Assembly: GCA_017979445.1 (NCBI GenBank)
Contig: CM030705.1
Span: 9,870,679 to 9,934,678, forward strand
DNA: 64,000 nucleotides
From: Akebia trifoliata
Lineage: Eukaryota; Streptophyta; Magnoliopsida; Ranunculales; Lardizabalaceae
Reading direction: 5' to 3'
Shown here piece by piece: positions 26,565-37,800 of this stretch. Positions within the stretch are counted from its first letter, which is position 1; every line of letters begins with the position of its first letter. A program made the position numbers and the translations under genes. The notes beneath the pieces are model-generated. The model was not told the origin of the DNA. It saw nothing but the letters and a program-made list of their open reading frames with translations, and ran no database searches.

Positions 26565-26807
26565 TGCTATTGACACCCCAATTTTTTTTTTTTTTTTAAA
26601 TTATTTATCACAGGCATTCAAATAATTTCAGTAGTTGTTTACAATTACGCTCGGATAAAATGTTAAACCCAAAAAGAAAAATTATATATATATAAATGAG
26701 CAAGCTTCTATTGGCACCCCATCTTTTATTTGTTACACCCATTAACTTATTTTCTTTAATTTTATTTAGGATGTAATAAGTGAAAGTTGGGTGCCAATAG
26801 TATGTCT
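26565..26807. mobile_element. two copies of the CTATTGGCACCCAACTTT MITE family
   Basis: One partial copy begins near 26570 (GCTATTGACACCCCAATT). A compact complete copy spans about 26703-26807, with CTATTGGCACCCCATCTTTT at one end and AAAGTTGGGTGCCAATAG at the other. It lies about 150 bp upstream of the OPT start codon, so it may sit in the promoter. Confidence 0.75.
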
Positions 26808-26964
26808 ATAACACTGATTTGGGAGGCATACGTACGTGTTGGCGTCAAAGTCGGATAGGATGGATGAAATTTTCTTTTGAAAGATTTAAAAAATTAAAAA
26901 TATATATCATAACCACGACAGAATATCATAATTAACGAAGACAGAGGAACTTCTCTCTGTATCC

Positions 26965-29900
26965 ATGGAAACTTCGGAGATAGAGAAAGGAAACATAAAC
27001 GAAGAAGAAGAATCCCCAATAGAAGAAGTAAGACTCACAGTGACCAATACAGACGATCCATCTCTTCCAGTATGGACCTTCAGAATGTGGTTTCTAGGTT
27101 TAATCTCATGTGGGCTTCTATCTTTTCTAAATCAATTCTTCTCATACCGTACAGAGCCTCTCATCATAACCCAGATCACAGTTCAGATTGCAACGCTCCC
27201 TATCGGTAGATTCATGGCGTCTGTACTCCCAACTACTAAGTTTCGGATTCCGGGTTTCGGATCGAGAGAGTTTTCTGTTAACCCGGGTCCATTTAATATG
27301 AAGGAGCATGTGTTGATCTCCATTTTTGCTAATGCGGGAAGCGCTTTTGGGAGTGGATCTGCTTATGCTGTTGGTATTGTCGACATTATTAAGGCGTTCT
27401 ATAAGAGGAACATATCTTTCTTGGCTAGTTGGATCCTTATTATAACGACCCAGGTTTCTTCTTCTCTCTCTCTCTCTGTGTTTGTTTTAGAGAGAGAGCT
27501 GCTATTGGCATCCCAACTTTTACTTGTTACACCTTTATTATATATAAAATAAAAAATAAAGAAGAGTGATTTAATAACTTTAACCAAGCTCTTGTAGTGT
27601 TTGAATGGTGTATTTTATTCTTGAATTAGGGTGTGTAAATAGTTTAAGAAATTGGGGTGCCAATCGTAGTTCTCTGTTTTTTTAATATAATTGTTTGGAA
27701 TGATGCTAATATGCGCATTTGGTGCAGGTCCTAGGATATGGTTGGGCTGGGATTCTAAGGAAGTACGTGGTCGACCCGGCCCATATGTGGTGGCCCAGTA
27801 CTCTTGTTCAAGTCTCTCTCTTCAGGTACGTACGCTTATGTACAAGCTTCACGACTCTTTTAGCTGCAGTGTTTTAAAAACAGGAGCCCAGCCGGGTCCG
27901 ACCGGATTTTTCATTATCATTGGCCCATTGGTCAAGAGCCATTCAAACCATCTTTGAAAACCAATAGCTTAAATTATAAAAAATTTCCCACACAGAGTAA
28001 AAAAATCTGTAAAAATCTTGTTTTAATATAAATAAAGTTTAAGAAACCTACTTAAACTAGAATTCTAACAACCACTTATTTGTAAAAATCTTGTTTTAGT
28101 ATTAAAGAAAAACTAGAAACTTACTTAACCAAGAATTCTAACAATTAAGTAAGTAATAATGTCCGCAGTTGCCAGCTAGTTTAGTAGGTAAAGTCTTTGG
28201 GTGATGATGCTAAAGACTTGGGTTCAAATCCTGTCAGCACCGAATTATTCAACTTAGTACAAACAGGCTTACCAATAAATAAAAAAAATAATGTGAATGT
28301 CTATAAATTATATATTTTAAAAGAAAAATTAAAATTGAAATTTTGCCAATATTTTCTAACTATTAAATTTACTGACGTTTTTTTTTATAGGATTTTTGTA
28401 TAAATTGAAGATTGGATATGAAGAAGCTTTAAAGCATTTAATTTCTTTTCGAGGAAATAAGATTTTCAAGTATTTTATTTGTAATCTTTCATTTTATTTA
28501 TTTCTTCAATTCTTGAATATTTTTTTCATATTATTCATTGACTCTATGGAAGTTTTCATTAATGTTTCTTTTTTAAATCATGTTAACAAAACCCTAAAAA
28601 ATGTTGGTATGACAATACAAACCCTCTTTATTAAAAGTCATTACATAAAATTCATATTCAAGATAAAATCAATTGCAATTTGCAATCAATCAATGGAAAG
28701 GTTTGGTTTGATGGGCATCATCATCAAATAGGTGCACTATACAAAACTAACATCAAGACACAGATCATTAGTCTATTAATGAAGAGCCATGATAAATCGA
28801 TGCGGCAAAACATACATGATCTATATGTGGTTGAGGTGGCAAGGGTACAGAATCATAGATTTTTCTTCGGGATACACACAGAAAGGATCAACCGTTTAAT
28901 TTGTACCCTTGCCACGTCAGTTGTGTATAGATCGCGTATGTTTTGCTGCGTCGATTTATCATTAGTTATTAATGAAATGGCCTGGTTTGAGGTACACTGC
29001 CACCACTTGGTGCGACTGGCTTGATTGAAACATTCGACATTTTGAGATAATTCAAAACATTCATTGTTTTGAGATCAATATGCACTGACTTTATTTCCAA
29101 CCATACAAGTAAATTAATAATAGTAAATTATTTTTAATAAAGAACTAATCTAATATATTTTTTTTATAGCAAAGATTAGGATATCTAATAAGTTTCAATA
29201 TGAAATTTTGCAGAGCCTTGCACGAGAAAGATGAGCAACGCATGTCAAGAGGGAAGTTCTTCGTGATTGCACTAGTGTGCAGTTTCTCCTGGTACTTGTT
29301 CCCAGGGTACCTTTTCCCGACCTTGACCAGTATCTCGTGGGTTTGTTGGGTATTCTCCAAGTCAGTCACAGCCCATCAGCTCGGATCAGGCATGGATGGC
29401 CTTGGTCTCGGGGCAGTTACTCTCGATTGGTCTGCCATAGCCGCATTCATGTACAGCCCTCTTGTTAGTCCCTTTTTTGCCACTGTCAACATCTTTTTCG
29501 GTTATGTCATAGTTATCTACTTGGCCATCCCTATAGCCTATTGGGGGACCAACCTTTACAACGCCCAGACATTTCCCATATTCTCCTCACATTTGTTCAC
29601 AGCCCAAGGCAAGATGTATAACATATCGGCCATCGTTAATGACAAATTTGAGATAGACATACCAAATTACGAGAAGCAAGGACGGATCAATTTGAGCATG
29701 TTTTTTACTCTCACATATGGATTTGGTTTCGCCACCATTGCTGCCACCATCACACATGTGGTCTTGTTCCATGGAAGGTAAACGCTAGATCTTAGATGAT
29801 CCATTCATTAAGAGAAATTTCAATATCAAATATTAATTAGTAGTGCTATCTGATTGGGGAGATACTAACTCCTATGTACTTTAGTATCTCAAAAAGGCAA

Positions 29901-31667
29901 ATTTAATTTAGTGCGACAAAAACCAAGGGCCTTAATGTCATTGTATAAACATCAAAATATTTATGAAAATTCCATTGCACAAGAAGTGAAAAAAGATAAT
30001 TTTTATGGAAAAAAAATAAGGTATTGGAGATTGCTAACATCTGATGCTTCATATTTGATATTTAACAATACCAATGTAAATGATTGTCCAATGCACAGGG
30101 AGATCTGTGATCGATTTCGTGCTTCATATAAAGGGAAGGAGGACATTCACACAAGGTTGATGAACAAGTATAAGAAAATACCTGATTGGTGGTTTTACGT
30201 GTTGCTTGCGATAACGTTCGTTATATCTCTCGTGCTGTGCACTGTCTTGAGAGATCAGGTTCAGATGCCATGGTGGGGACTCATCTTTGCATGTGTCCTG
30301 GCTTTCGTGTTCACTCTTCCCATCAGCATCATAACTGCCACAACAAATCAGGTAATTGCGTTTTAAAAATCTCAAGAACCTGATACACTTATAATCATTG
30401 TTCTTTTGCTAACGTTCATCTAATGTTTTCTATATAGACGCCCGGGTTGAACATCATCACAGAGTACCTCATGGGTATTATACTTCCAGGAAGGCCTATA
30501 GCCAATGTTTGCTTCAAGACCTATGGATATATAAGCATGGCTCAGGCCATTTCCTTCCTCAGTGACTTCAAGCTTGGTCACTACATGAAGATCCCACCGA
30601 GATCAATGTTCTTAGTTCAGGTATTTCCTTTGAACAATCTTCAATACCTTATTTTTTGTCTATAAAAACCTAGGAGACAACTTGATTACCGCATTACATA
30701 TACACATAAATATCCCATCCCTAAGAAACAATTAACTTTCTGTCTCATAGTGTGTCGAGCTTTATTTCTTGGATGCTTTGCCTCAAACATAATTTGCTGT
30801 TACTAATTTTTTTGTAAACAACTTTTTTGAGGTTTTGTACTAATCAAAACAAACCTTTTTGAGGATTTGTGATATTCATGGAAATGTCATTGAAGGTTTT
30901 GTGACATAGATTTTTAGTGAAGAAAATGCCATTTAATACTTTGTAATATTAATGTATATAGATCTCTAACTCCTTATTATACTTTTTAATATTTATGTAT
31001 ATCGATCTCAAACTCCTTATTATGCTTCTTTTAACTCATTTTTGGATACCAGTTTATTGGAACCATGATAGCTGGAACAATAAACATTGGGGTGGCATGG
31101 TGGCTCCTAAACTCTATCCCAAACATCTGTCAAGATGAACTCCTCCCTCCCAACAGTCCTTGGACGTGCCCAAGTGACCGTGTCTTCTTCGATGCATCTG
31201 TCATCTGGGGTCTAGTAGGACCCAAGCGGATATTCGGGGTTCTTGGAAACTACATGGCCCTTAATTGGTTCTTCCTTGGTGGTGCCTTGGGGCCAATTTT
31301 GGTTTGGTTCTTACACAAGATATTCCCAACCCAATCTTGGATCCCTTTAATTAATCTTCCAGTACTTCTCGGAGCAACAGCAATGATGCCACCAGCAACA
31401 ACTTTGAACTACAATTCGTGGATTCTTGTCGGAACAATATTCAACTTCTACATTTTCCGTTATCGAAAGCAATGGTGGCAGAGGTACAATTATGTTCTTT
31501 CGGCTGCTCTAGACGCTGGAGTTGCTTTCATGGGGGTGTTGTTGTACTTCACATTGAACATGGAAGGGAAAGGCTTGAGTTGGTGGGGTACAAATGGTGA
31601 GCATTGCGACTTAGCTTCTTGTCCTACGGCTAAGGGTATAGTGGTTGATGGGTGTCCTGTCTATTAA
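26965..31667 (+). CDS. oligopeptide transporter (OPT family)
   Basis: Polytopic membrane transporter of the plant OPT clade; members carry small peptides, glutathione or metal-ligand complexes by proton symport. Substrate cannot be told here. Exons 26965-27453, 27728-27825, 29214-29777, 30099-30351, 30438-30620 and 31053-31667, all GT-AG and in frame, give 733 aa, normal for the family. Recognisable blocks are [15 protein letters not shown] (first helix), [24 protein letters not shown] with [56 protein letters not shown] and the C-terminal [12 protein letters not shown]. The acidic N-terminus carries the variant VRLTV...DDPSLPVWT of the start motif. The second intron (1.4 kb) holds a SINE and a foldback MITE; the first holds another MITE. 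It looks closest to the OPT6/OPT7-like group, from memory only. Confidence 0.95.
27493..27675. mobile_element. MITE in OPT intron 1
   Basis: Ends AGAGAGCTGCTATTGGCA and TGCCAATCGTAGTTCTCT are inverted repeats. Next to them are CCCAACTTTTACTTGTTACA on the left and an imperfect counterpart on the right. It fills about two thirds of a 274-bp intron and lies 40 bp from the donor and about 50 bp from the acceptor. Confidence 0.8.
28163..28290 (+). mobile_element. tRNA-derived SINE in OPT intron 2
   Basis: A box region GCTAGTTTAGTAGGTAAAG, B box CTTGGGTTCAAATCC, then a short body and an A-rich tail (CAATAAATAAAAAAAATA). The B box is closer to consensus than in the other copies. Confidence 0.7.
28784..28967. 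mobile_element. Mutator-type foldback MITE (copy M3)
   Basis: Flanked by an exact 9-bp duplication ATTAATGAA (28775-28783 and 28968-28976). Arms pair over about 60 bp: ATGATAAATCGATGCGGC against GCTGCGTCGATTTATCAT. The centre contains GAATCATAGATTTTTCTTC followed by a GGGATACAC segment, the family core. Located in intron 2 of the OPT gene. Confidence 0.85.
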
Positions 31668-32213
31668 TTAGTGATTATTCTCATTTATATTAATGTTCAT
31701 GTGGATTAGTATAGTTTGTTTAGTTCCGTGAGGATTCAATGTTTTTTAATAAATCTTTTGTGTTTTATTGCAAAATTTGAATGTTGGATGTTTGTCTGGA
31801 TAGATTGAAGGTCTGTTCCATAAACAAGAAAGAGTTGTCGAGTCTAAGCTCCCAAATGATAGGAATGCCTCAAACAACCCTTATTGTCATTAAAACCTCA
31901 TCCCTAAAATTTTATCAATCTTAAGAAGGGGAAGAAGAGAGAAGACAAAGGACGAGGGACAACCATCCTCAAGATATGTTGTTTATGAGATATAAATCTT
32001 GAGATGGAGGAGTGAGGTCCACCATTGTGTTTTATCATATGCTAGGGATGAGGTTAATTTCTTTAATCAAACTACTCACATGAGATTAATGGGCCTAAAG
32101 AGGTGTGAGGTAATGTTCCTCGGATTTAGTTGTTGATTTCAGAGAATTTTATTTGAGGTAACGGAGCCTTAGTGCATGGAACCATATTTTGACTCCTAAA
32201 GGTCCATCAAAAG

Positions 32214-32386
32214 CATGGTTTCAAAACTCGTCTAGACCGATTGATACGTATCGCTTGCTATTGCCCAACAACGAGACGGACAGACATTGACGTGGTGAAC
32301 AAGAAATCTCATATGTATCATCAGAGACATTTAAAATGTATCAGAAAACTCGTCCGCGAGATATCAAAATGAGTTTTAAAACCATG
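32214..32386. mobile_element. foldback MITE with CATGGTTT...AAAACTCG ends (copy 1)
   Basis: Left end CATGGTTTCAAAACTCGTC, right end GAGTTTTAAAACCATG, inverted to each other. It shares both ends with the copy at 33887. Confidence 0.7.
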
Positions 32387-33886
32387 ACAGTTGAGTAAGT
32401 GGACCCAAAAACGTGTTCTACAAATAAGAATGTTAAAGTGACTTGACATAAGTGATAAAAAAAAGTGACTTGAAATAACATTCAAAGTAGCATTGAGAGT
32501 GTAAAAAAATCATAGATGCATTTCCTTAGATATGAGTGTCATACATTCAAGGAAAATCAATGGTTCTGTGGACGCCCAATACAACTTCGATAACTCACCA
32601 ATCAATATACACGAAAACTTTCAAAAGGATTAGTGTGTTGTAAATAAAGTTGGTGTGCCAATAAAATTTCTCTTTATGTAACTTTGATCAACACTGCGCT
32701 GCATTCTCTACATCCTGTTTCACGTGCGAATTACATGTCGTCAGATTTAATATATCCACCTAATCCAATCAGTATTCTGCGTTATTGGGAGTTGGGTAGG
32801 TACACCATTTCGGGTCTTCTTTCATCGCCACGTTACACTCCCTTCCGTCATCCATGACGTTTGACTTAACCCTTCGGAAACGTACACTAAAATCCGCCTC
32901 TCATTAGTTGTTTTATTTGGCATTTTTTTTGGACGAAAAAGCTCAAATAAAACATCACAATCAGTTGCCCTATTTTGATAGGTAGATCCGCCAGATCGAA
33001 AGCCAAACATGCATGATCGTTGAAGCGAAATAATGCATCAAGAAGGGGTCAGCTAGTAATCTAACTTTCAGGAATTCAATATCATTACTTTATTTAATAT
33101 GATACCATCAAATATGAGAGCTATTATTACCACACCAATTAATTACATTATATGTGCCGCACCAAAAAGAAAATCTGCACACCATTTATTGAAAAAATAA
33201 ATTTAAACTCCATTTTATTTTACTACAAACCAATACTTTAGGGCAAAACAAAGCAAAAAAGAGATTCAAACTAGCATCCTAGATCCATTACCAATGCATC
33301 ACCACAACATCTAATGTTAATGTATCACAACATCTATATGAAATTTAGGCTAGCATCTCCATTATCAATGCATCACCACGAACATTTGCTCAATAAAATA
33401 TCTCTCGCAACTAAAATTATATAGTATTTTGATTAAAAACATTGCAACAAGGAAATATACTAATCAGTCCATTTATGCATCTTCTTGAAATTTCAAGTTG
33501 CATTCATTCTCTTACACATTTCATCAAACACATTTGATGTCTACTAAGTAAACATAGATTAACATAAAAACTTACTCATAAAACCTTCTTCATTGAAAAT
33601 TACCCATAGATTCAAATAAGGAATGACTTAAATCTCTAGTGATTGGAATGAAAATTGAAAAAAAAAAAAAAAGTATACAAAAAAATCTTTTTAGCTCTAG
33701 ATAACCCTAATCCCTAAATCGTAATAATGCAACACACACATGGAGAAAGAGATGAGTTTGAGAGGTTTTGGTGTGGACGACTACATTGAAGGCGTCGTCT
33801 GGTAGGTAGAGGTTGATGTTTGCAGCGTGTTTTATTTGTTGAAGGTGTTGAAACTTGGAAGGTGATGAGGACAGATGCATCTCAGT

Positions 33887-34117
33887 CATGGTTTTAAAAC
33901 TCGATTTCGCGTCTCGTCTTGTCCAGGCCGGATCTCGAGTCATCTCGGATGAGTTTTCCGATATGTTTGAGATGTCTTGTTCAAAAAATCAAAAAATTGA
34001 ACGTGAGGTATTAAATCTTGGTAAAAAAAAAGTAACTCGTGAGTTGGTCTTGTTTAGCTCCAATATCGAGTTAACTCGGGTGATATGTCTTGGTCTAATA
34101 CGAGTTTTAAAACCATG
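33887..34117. mobile_element. foldback MITE with CATGGTTTTAAAACTCG ends (copy 2)
   Basis: Perfect 17-bp terminal inverted repeats CATGGTTTTAAAACTCG and CGAGTTTTAAAACCATG. The interior repeats CTCG-containing phrases on both strands. Confidence 0.8.
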
Positions 34118-34860
34118 ATCTTAGCCTAAGACTATACATCGTGGAAGAAGAGACGGAGGTGATGAGGTTGGTGATTTGTTTGTTTGTAATGGTCTCTTTG
34201 ATGATTTGTTGGAGTTTTGAGCATAATTTGATGTAGTAGTTTGTGGTGAGTCTTGATTAGGATGAAGAGAAATAGAGAGAAGAAGAGGAGAATGAGAAGG
34301 ATAAGGAAGGGTGAGACCATGGTTGGAGAGAGAGAGACATAGAGGATGTTTCTTAAACCCATTTGAAACCCACCATGGTCTAAGAAGCCACTCTCCTTTG
34401 ATAACGAAGAAGGTGAGGGGCACCAACTTTTTTTGGGAGTTACTTCTCACATACCATAATGTTTATTAAAGATTTTATATTGATATGGAAATAGTAAAAT
34501 TTGGTGTGTCAATCGTAACTCACTAAAATATGTCAATATTAGGTTATCCGAAAAATAAAAAATTTAAAAAGAAATTAAACCAAATGAAACCAATGCAATT
34601 CCGGACTAAAGTATTTTAAGCGAAAAATAATCTAGTCTTCTTCCCCATACCAATAACCAAGAAAAGCATCCAACGAAGCGTCCCACAGAGGTATTTTTGT
34701 TATTAATAGTACAATTTAGCTCCAATTTGTTGTTCTGCAATCTTTCTTGATAGGTTTCACTAAATTCGGAGATCTTTATTTCGTCTGATTTTTTTTTTTC
34801 CTTGTTTCAGAGAAGAATTCGATTGTGAGAATAAAGGGATTTTCAATTTTCTAGGGTTTC

Positions 34861-37800
34861 ATGGCGATTCCTTCTGAACAAACCACAAGCATCTGCAGTC
34901 ACTGGTAATAGATCGTTCTTGTTCTTGTTTGATTCCATTTCTCTGTTTAATTTTCCTTGAAGTTGCTTTATTGATCGCTGTCATAATGCGTAGATTTTCT
35001 AATTTTTGGGGGTTTCTATCGTAATTCTAATTTCCTTGTTGGATCGCAAATTTTATGATCATTTTAATCGTCCCCGATTTGTGCTAGGTAACTCTAATTT
35101 CCTAATTGTAGGGAATAGGTGTTAGTTTCTTTGGATAATTTAACTAAACACTTTCTCAAATCCCTAAAATTGAAATCATCAAAACCCTATTTAACTGATA
35201 GGTAACAAAGATTATGACATGAAGATCTCTTAATTTCTTTTATTTTAAAATGTTTTCAGTGACAGATCTATTCCGAGTTCAAATATCGACTTGCATTATG
35301 CTCACTGCTCTCGAAATCTAGAAAAATGTAAAGTTTGTGGAGATATGGTTCCTAGAAAGCATGCTGAGGAACATTATCTAAACACACATGCTCCGGTACG
35401 TCAAATTGTAATTGAATCCTATTTTGACAACCTTTTCATCTGTGAGTCTGTGGTGTTTAAGAAATGAGATCTATTGTGGTTTGGTGCAATTTTGTGGTAT
35501 TTCTGTTGGAAACACTTTTACAATTGTGTGTGATTTGCATGTCTGTTTACAATTTTGTGGTATTTATTACCTAATACAAACATTTCCTTCACTAGCCATT
35601 ATTATAACAAATCAGTTGCATTGTCTGTTTGGAGCGGGGGGTGTATTTTATATAAAGCTATGTGAGTCATGAGTTACGAATTATGCTAAATATGCCATAT
35701 TTGTGATAGGAGAGCATAGATCGTTGTATTATTAGGATTTTTTTTTACTGAGTTCGTGTTGAAGGAATTGATAGTTGTCAGTCAGTGCAAAATTAAATTT
35801 ACTTCACTTTTTTTATTTTTATTTTATTGTTTTTCATTTCAACATATTATGATACCAGAGTTTGCCCGTGCCTATGGCACAAACATCCTCTTTGGGATTA
35901 AGGGGGTAGTAGAGGAAAGGTAATAAAGTTGGAGAGGTATCATTGAAAACAGGGTAGTTGAGGAAAGACAATAAAGTTAGAGGGGTATTCGTGGAAAGGG
36001 AGTTAGAAGAGGAAAGAAATTAAAGTTGAAAGGTCATTCTTGGTAAGAAGAGAGGAAGAGAGAATAAAATTAAAAGTTATCCCCGAGAATCGTAAAGAGA
36101 TTATATCCCAACCCCTCTTTATGTTCGAGATAAAGGGAGTGGGGTCCACCATTGTGTTTTATTATATAGTTTATTATAGCACTAAATCAAAATCCATGAC
36201 ATCATCTATGTGTAGTCCCATGGTGTTCGTGAGGAGAATTCCCTCAACTTGATGGAAATATTTTTCATCGGTTTGTCTGTATTCATTATGGAATTGCATT
36301 GTGAAGAACAATTTTTTGAAAATAAATATATAAAGGTCTATGTCAATGCGTACCACAAGAACTGTGGGATTCCATAGTAAGAGACCTACTTTTCCAGGTG
36401 GACATCTAATAGTGTGTATATGGTTTTGATAATGATGTATAGAATTTTGTATAATTATATATATGATGGTGAATTGATGATTATGTGTGGGATTCCATAG
36501 TAAGAGACCTACTTTTCCAGGTGGACATCTAATAGTGTGTATATGGTTTTGATAATGATGTATAGAATTTTGTATAATTATATATATGATGGTGAATTGA
36601 TGATTCTGTGTGGGATTCCATAGTAAGAGACCTACTTTTCCAGGTGGACATCTAATAGTGTGTATATGGTTTTGATAATGATGTATAGAATTTTGTATAA
36701 TTATATATATGATGGTGAATTGATGATTATGTATGAAAGCAGGTTGCTTGCTCACTATGCAGTGAGACTGTACAGCGAGAAATTTTAGCTCTCCACAAAG
36801 GCGAAAACTGCCCCCAAAGGATTGTCACATGTGAATATTGCGAGTTTCCATTACCTGCGGTTGATCTCTTCAAACATCAGGTAATAATTGTTGTTGATTC
36901 TGAATTGAACTGCTAATAGTCTCTAGGCTAAGGTATTTTGGTACCATTTGCTGGTGTAATTTGTGTTGCTTTCTAATTTCAGGAGGTTTGTGGGAACCGG
37001 ACAGAATATTGTCATTTGTGTAGCAGGTATATTAGACTCCGTGAACAAAAGGATCATGAAACCAGGTTTCATGGTAGATCAGATAGTACTGCAGGACCTT
37101 CCAGGTAGATAAACAACAATTTCTTCATGTTTAATTTTGAAACTCGTATTAATTTCTCGTTCTTTAAACTTCTGATGGGAGTCCCTTTCAAGTAGGTTTC
37201 CATAGGTGTTTACTTTCTATTTCTTGGTATAATCTTTAATGTGTCTACCTGTAGTAATTTAAAGGGGCATATGGTTAGTGCTTGTGTTGGTTCAATTGCT
37301 CTGATATAATTACAATATCATAAGTTTCTGTTGCATTCATGATTTCCTGGTTTGCTGGCTTGATATGTAGCGATGCAATAGGACTAACGATTATAAATTC
37401 TTGATTGAAAATTATGCATCACAAAGTACTCTGAAGATCTGCTATCATTGAATTTAATAAATTTATGACGGCATATATCTTTTCTAATAATATTGTAATA
37501 GTGTATTAAAATATAAGAGAATACACAAGAATGGAGATGAGCAATCCCTATATACAAAAAGTTTCTATCTACAACTATTTTACCTGAGGAGTCAGTAGCT
37601 GCATTTGCACCCTTCAGTGTATGTGAGAATAATCAAACCTCAAACTAATTTTTGACACGGTCGACGACATGAGCCAGTCTCCAGGGCCAATCCATTAGTC
37701 CTTCCCTAGTCAAAATTAATTAGAGCCTCTTTCGACCTTGATAGGTCTACAAAATAAATCTTTAGATAGTAAGGTCTTGAAGCAATATTTTAATCCCATC

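Larger units (their letters stand above)
31668..34860. other. intergenic between OPT and zinc-finger genes
   Basis: Holds the OPT 3' end and the promoter of the next gene, plus two foldback elements listed separately. MITE-end-like motifs (GGTGTGCCAATAAAATTTCT near 32644 and GGTGTGTCAATCGTAACTC near 34503) suggest degraded copies of the TTGGCACCC family. No further gene seen. Confidence 0.5.

Noticed and set aside
35855..36180. Possible Helitron (GTGCCTATGGCAC hairpin near one end, AATGGTGGACC-type text near the other)
   Set aside because: The hairpin and end sequences are suggestive, but the 5' TC terminus could not be placed and the 3' CTRR site is ambiguous.
36174..36755. 193-codon minus-strand open frame with a 41-residue repeat
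   Set aside because: It is a direct translation of the 123-bp intronic tandem repeat in a host gene on the other strand. The repeat length is divisible by 3, so the frame stays open by chance.
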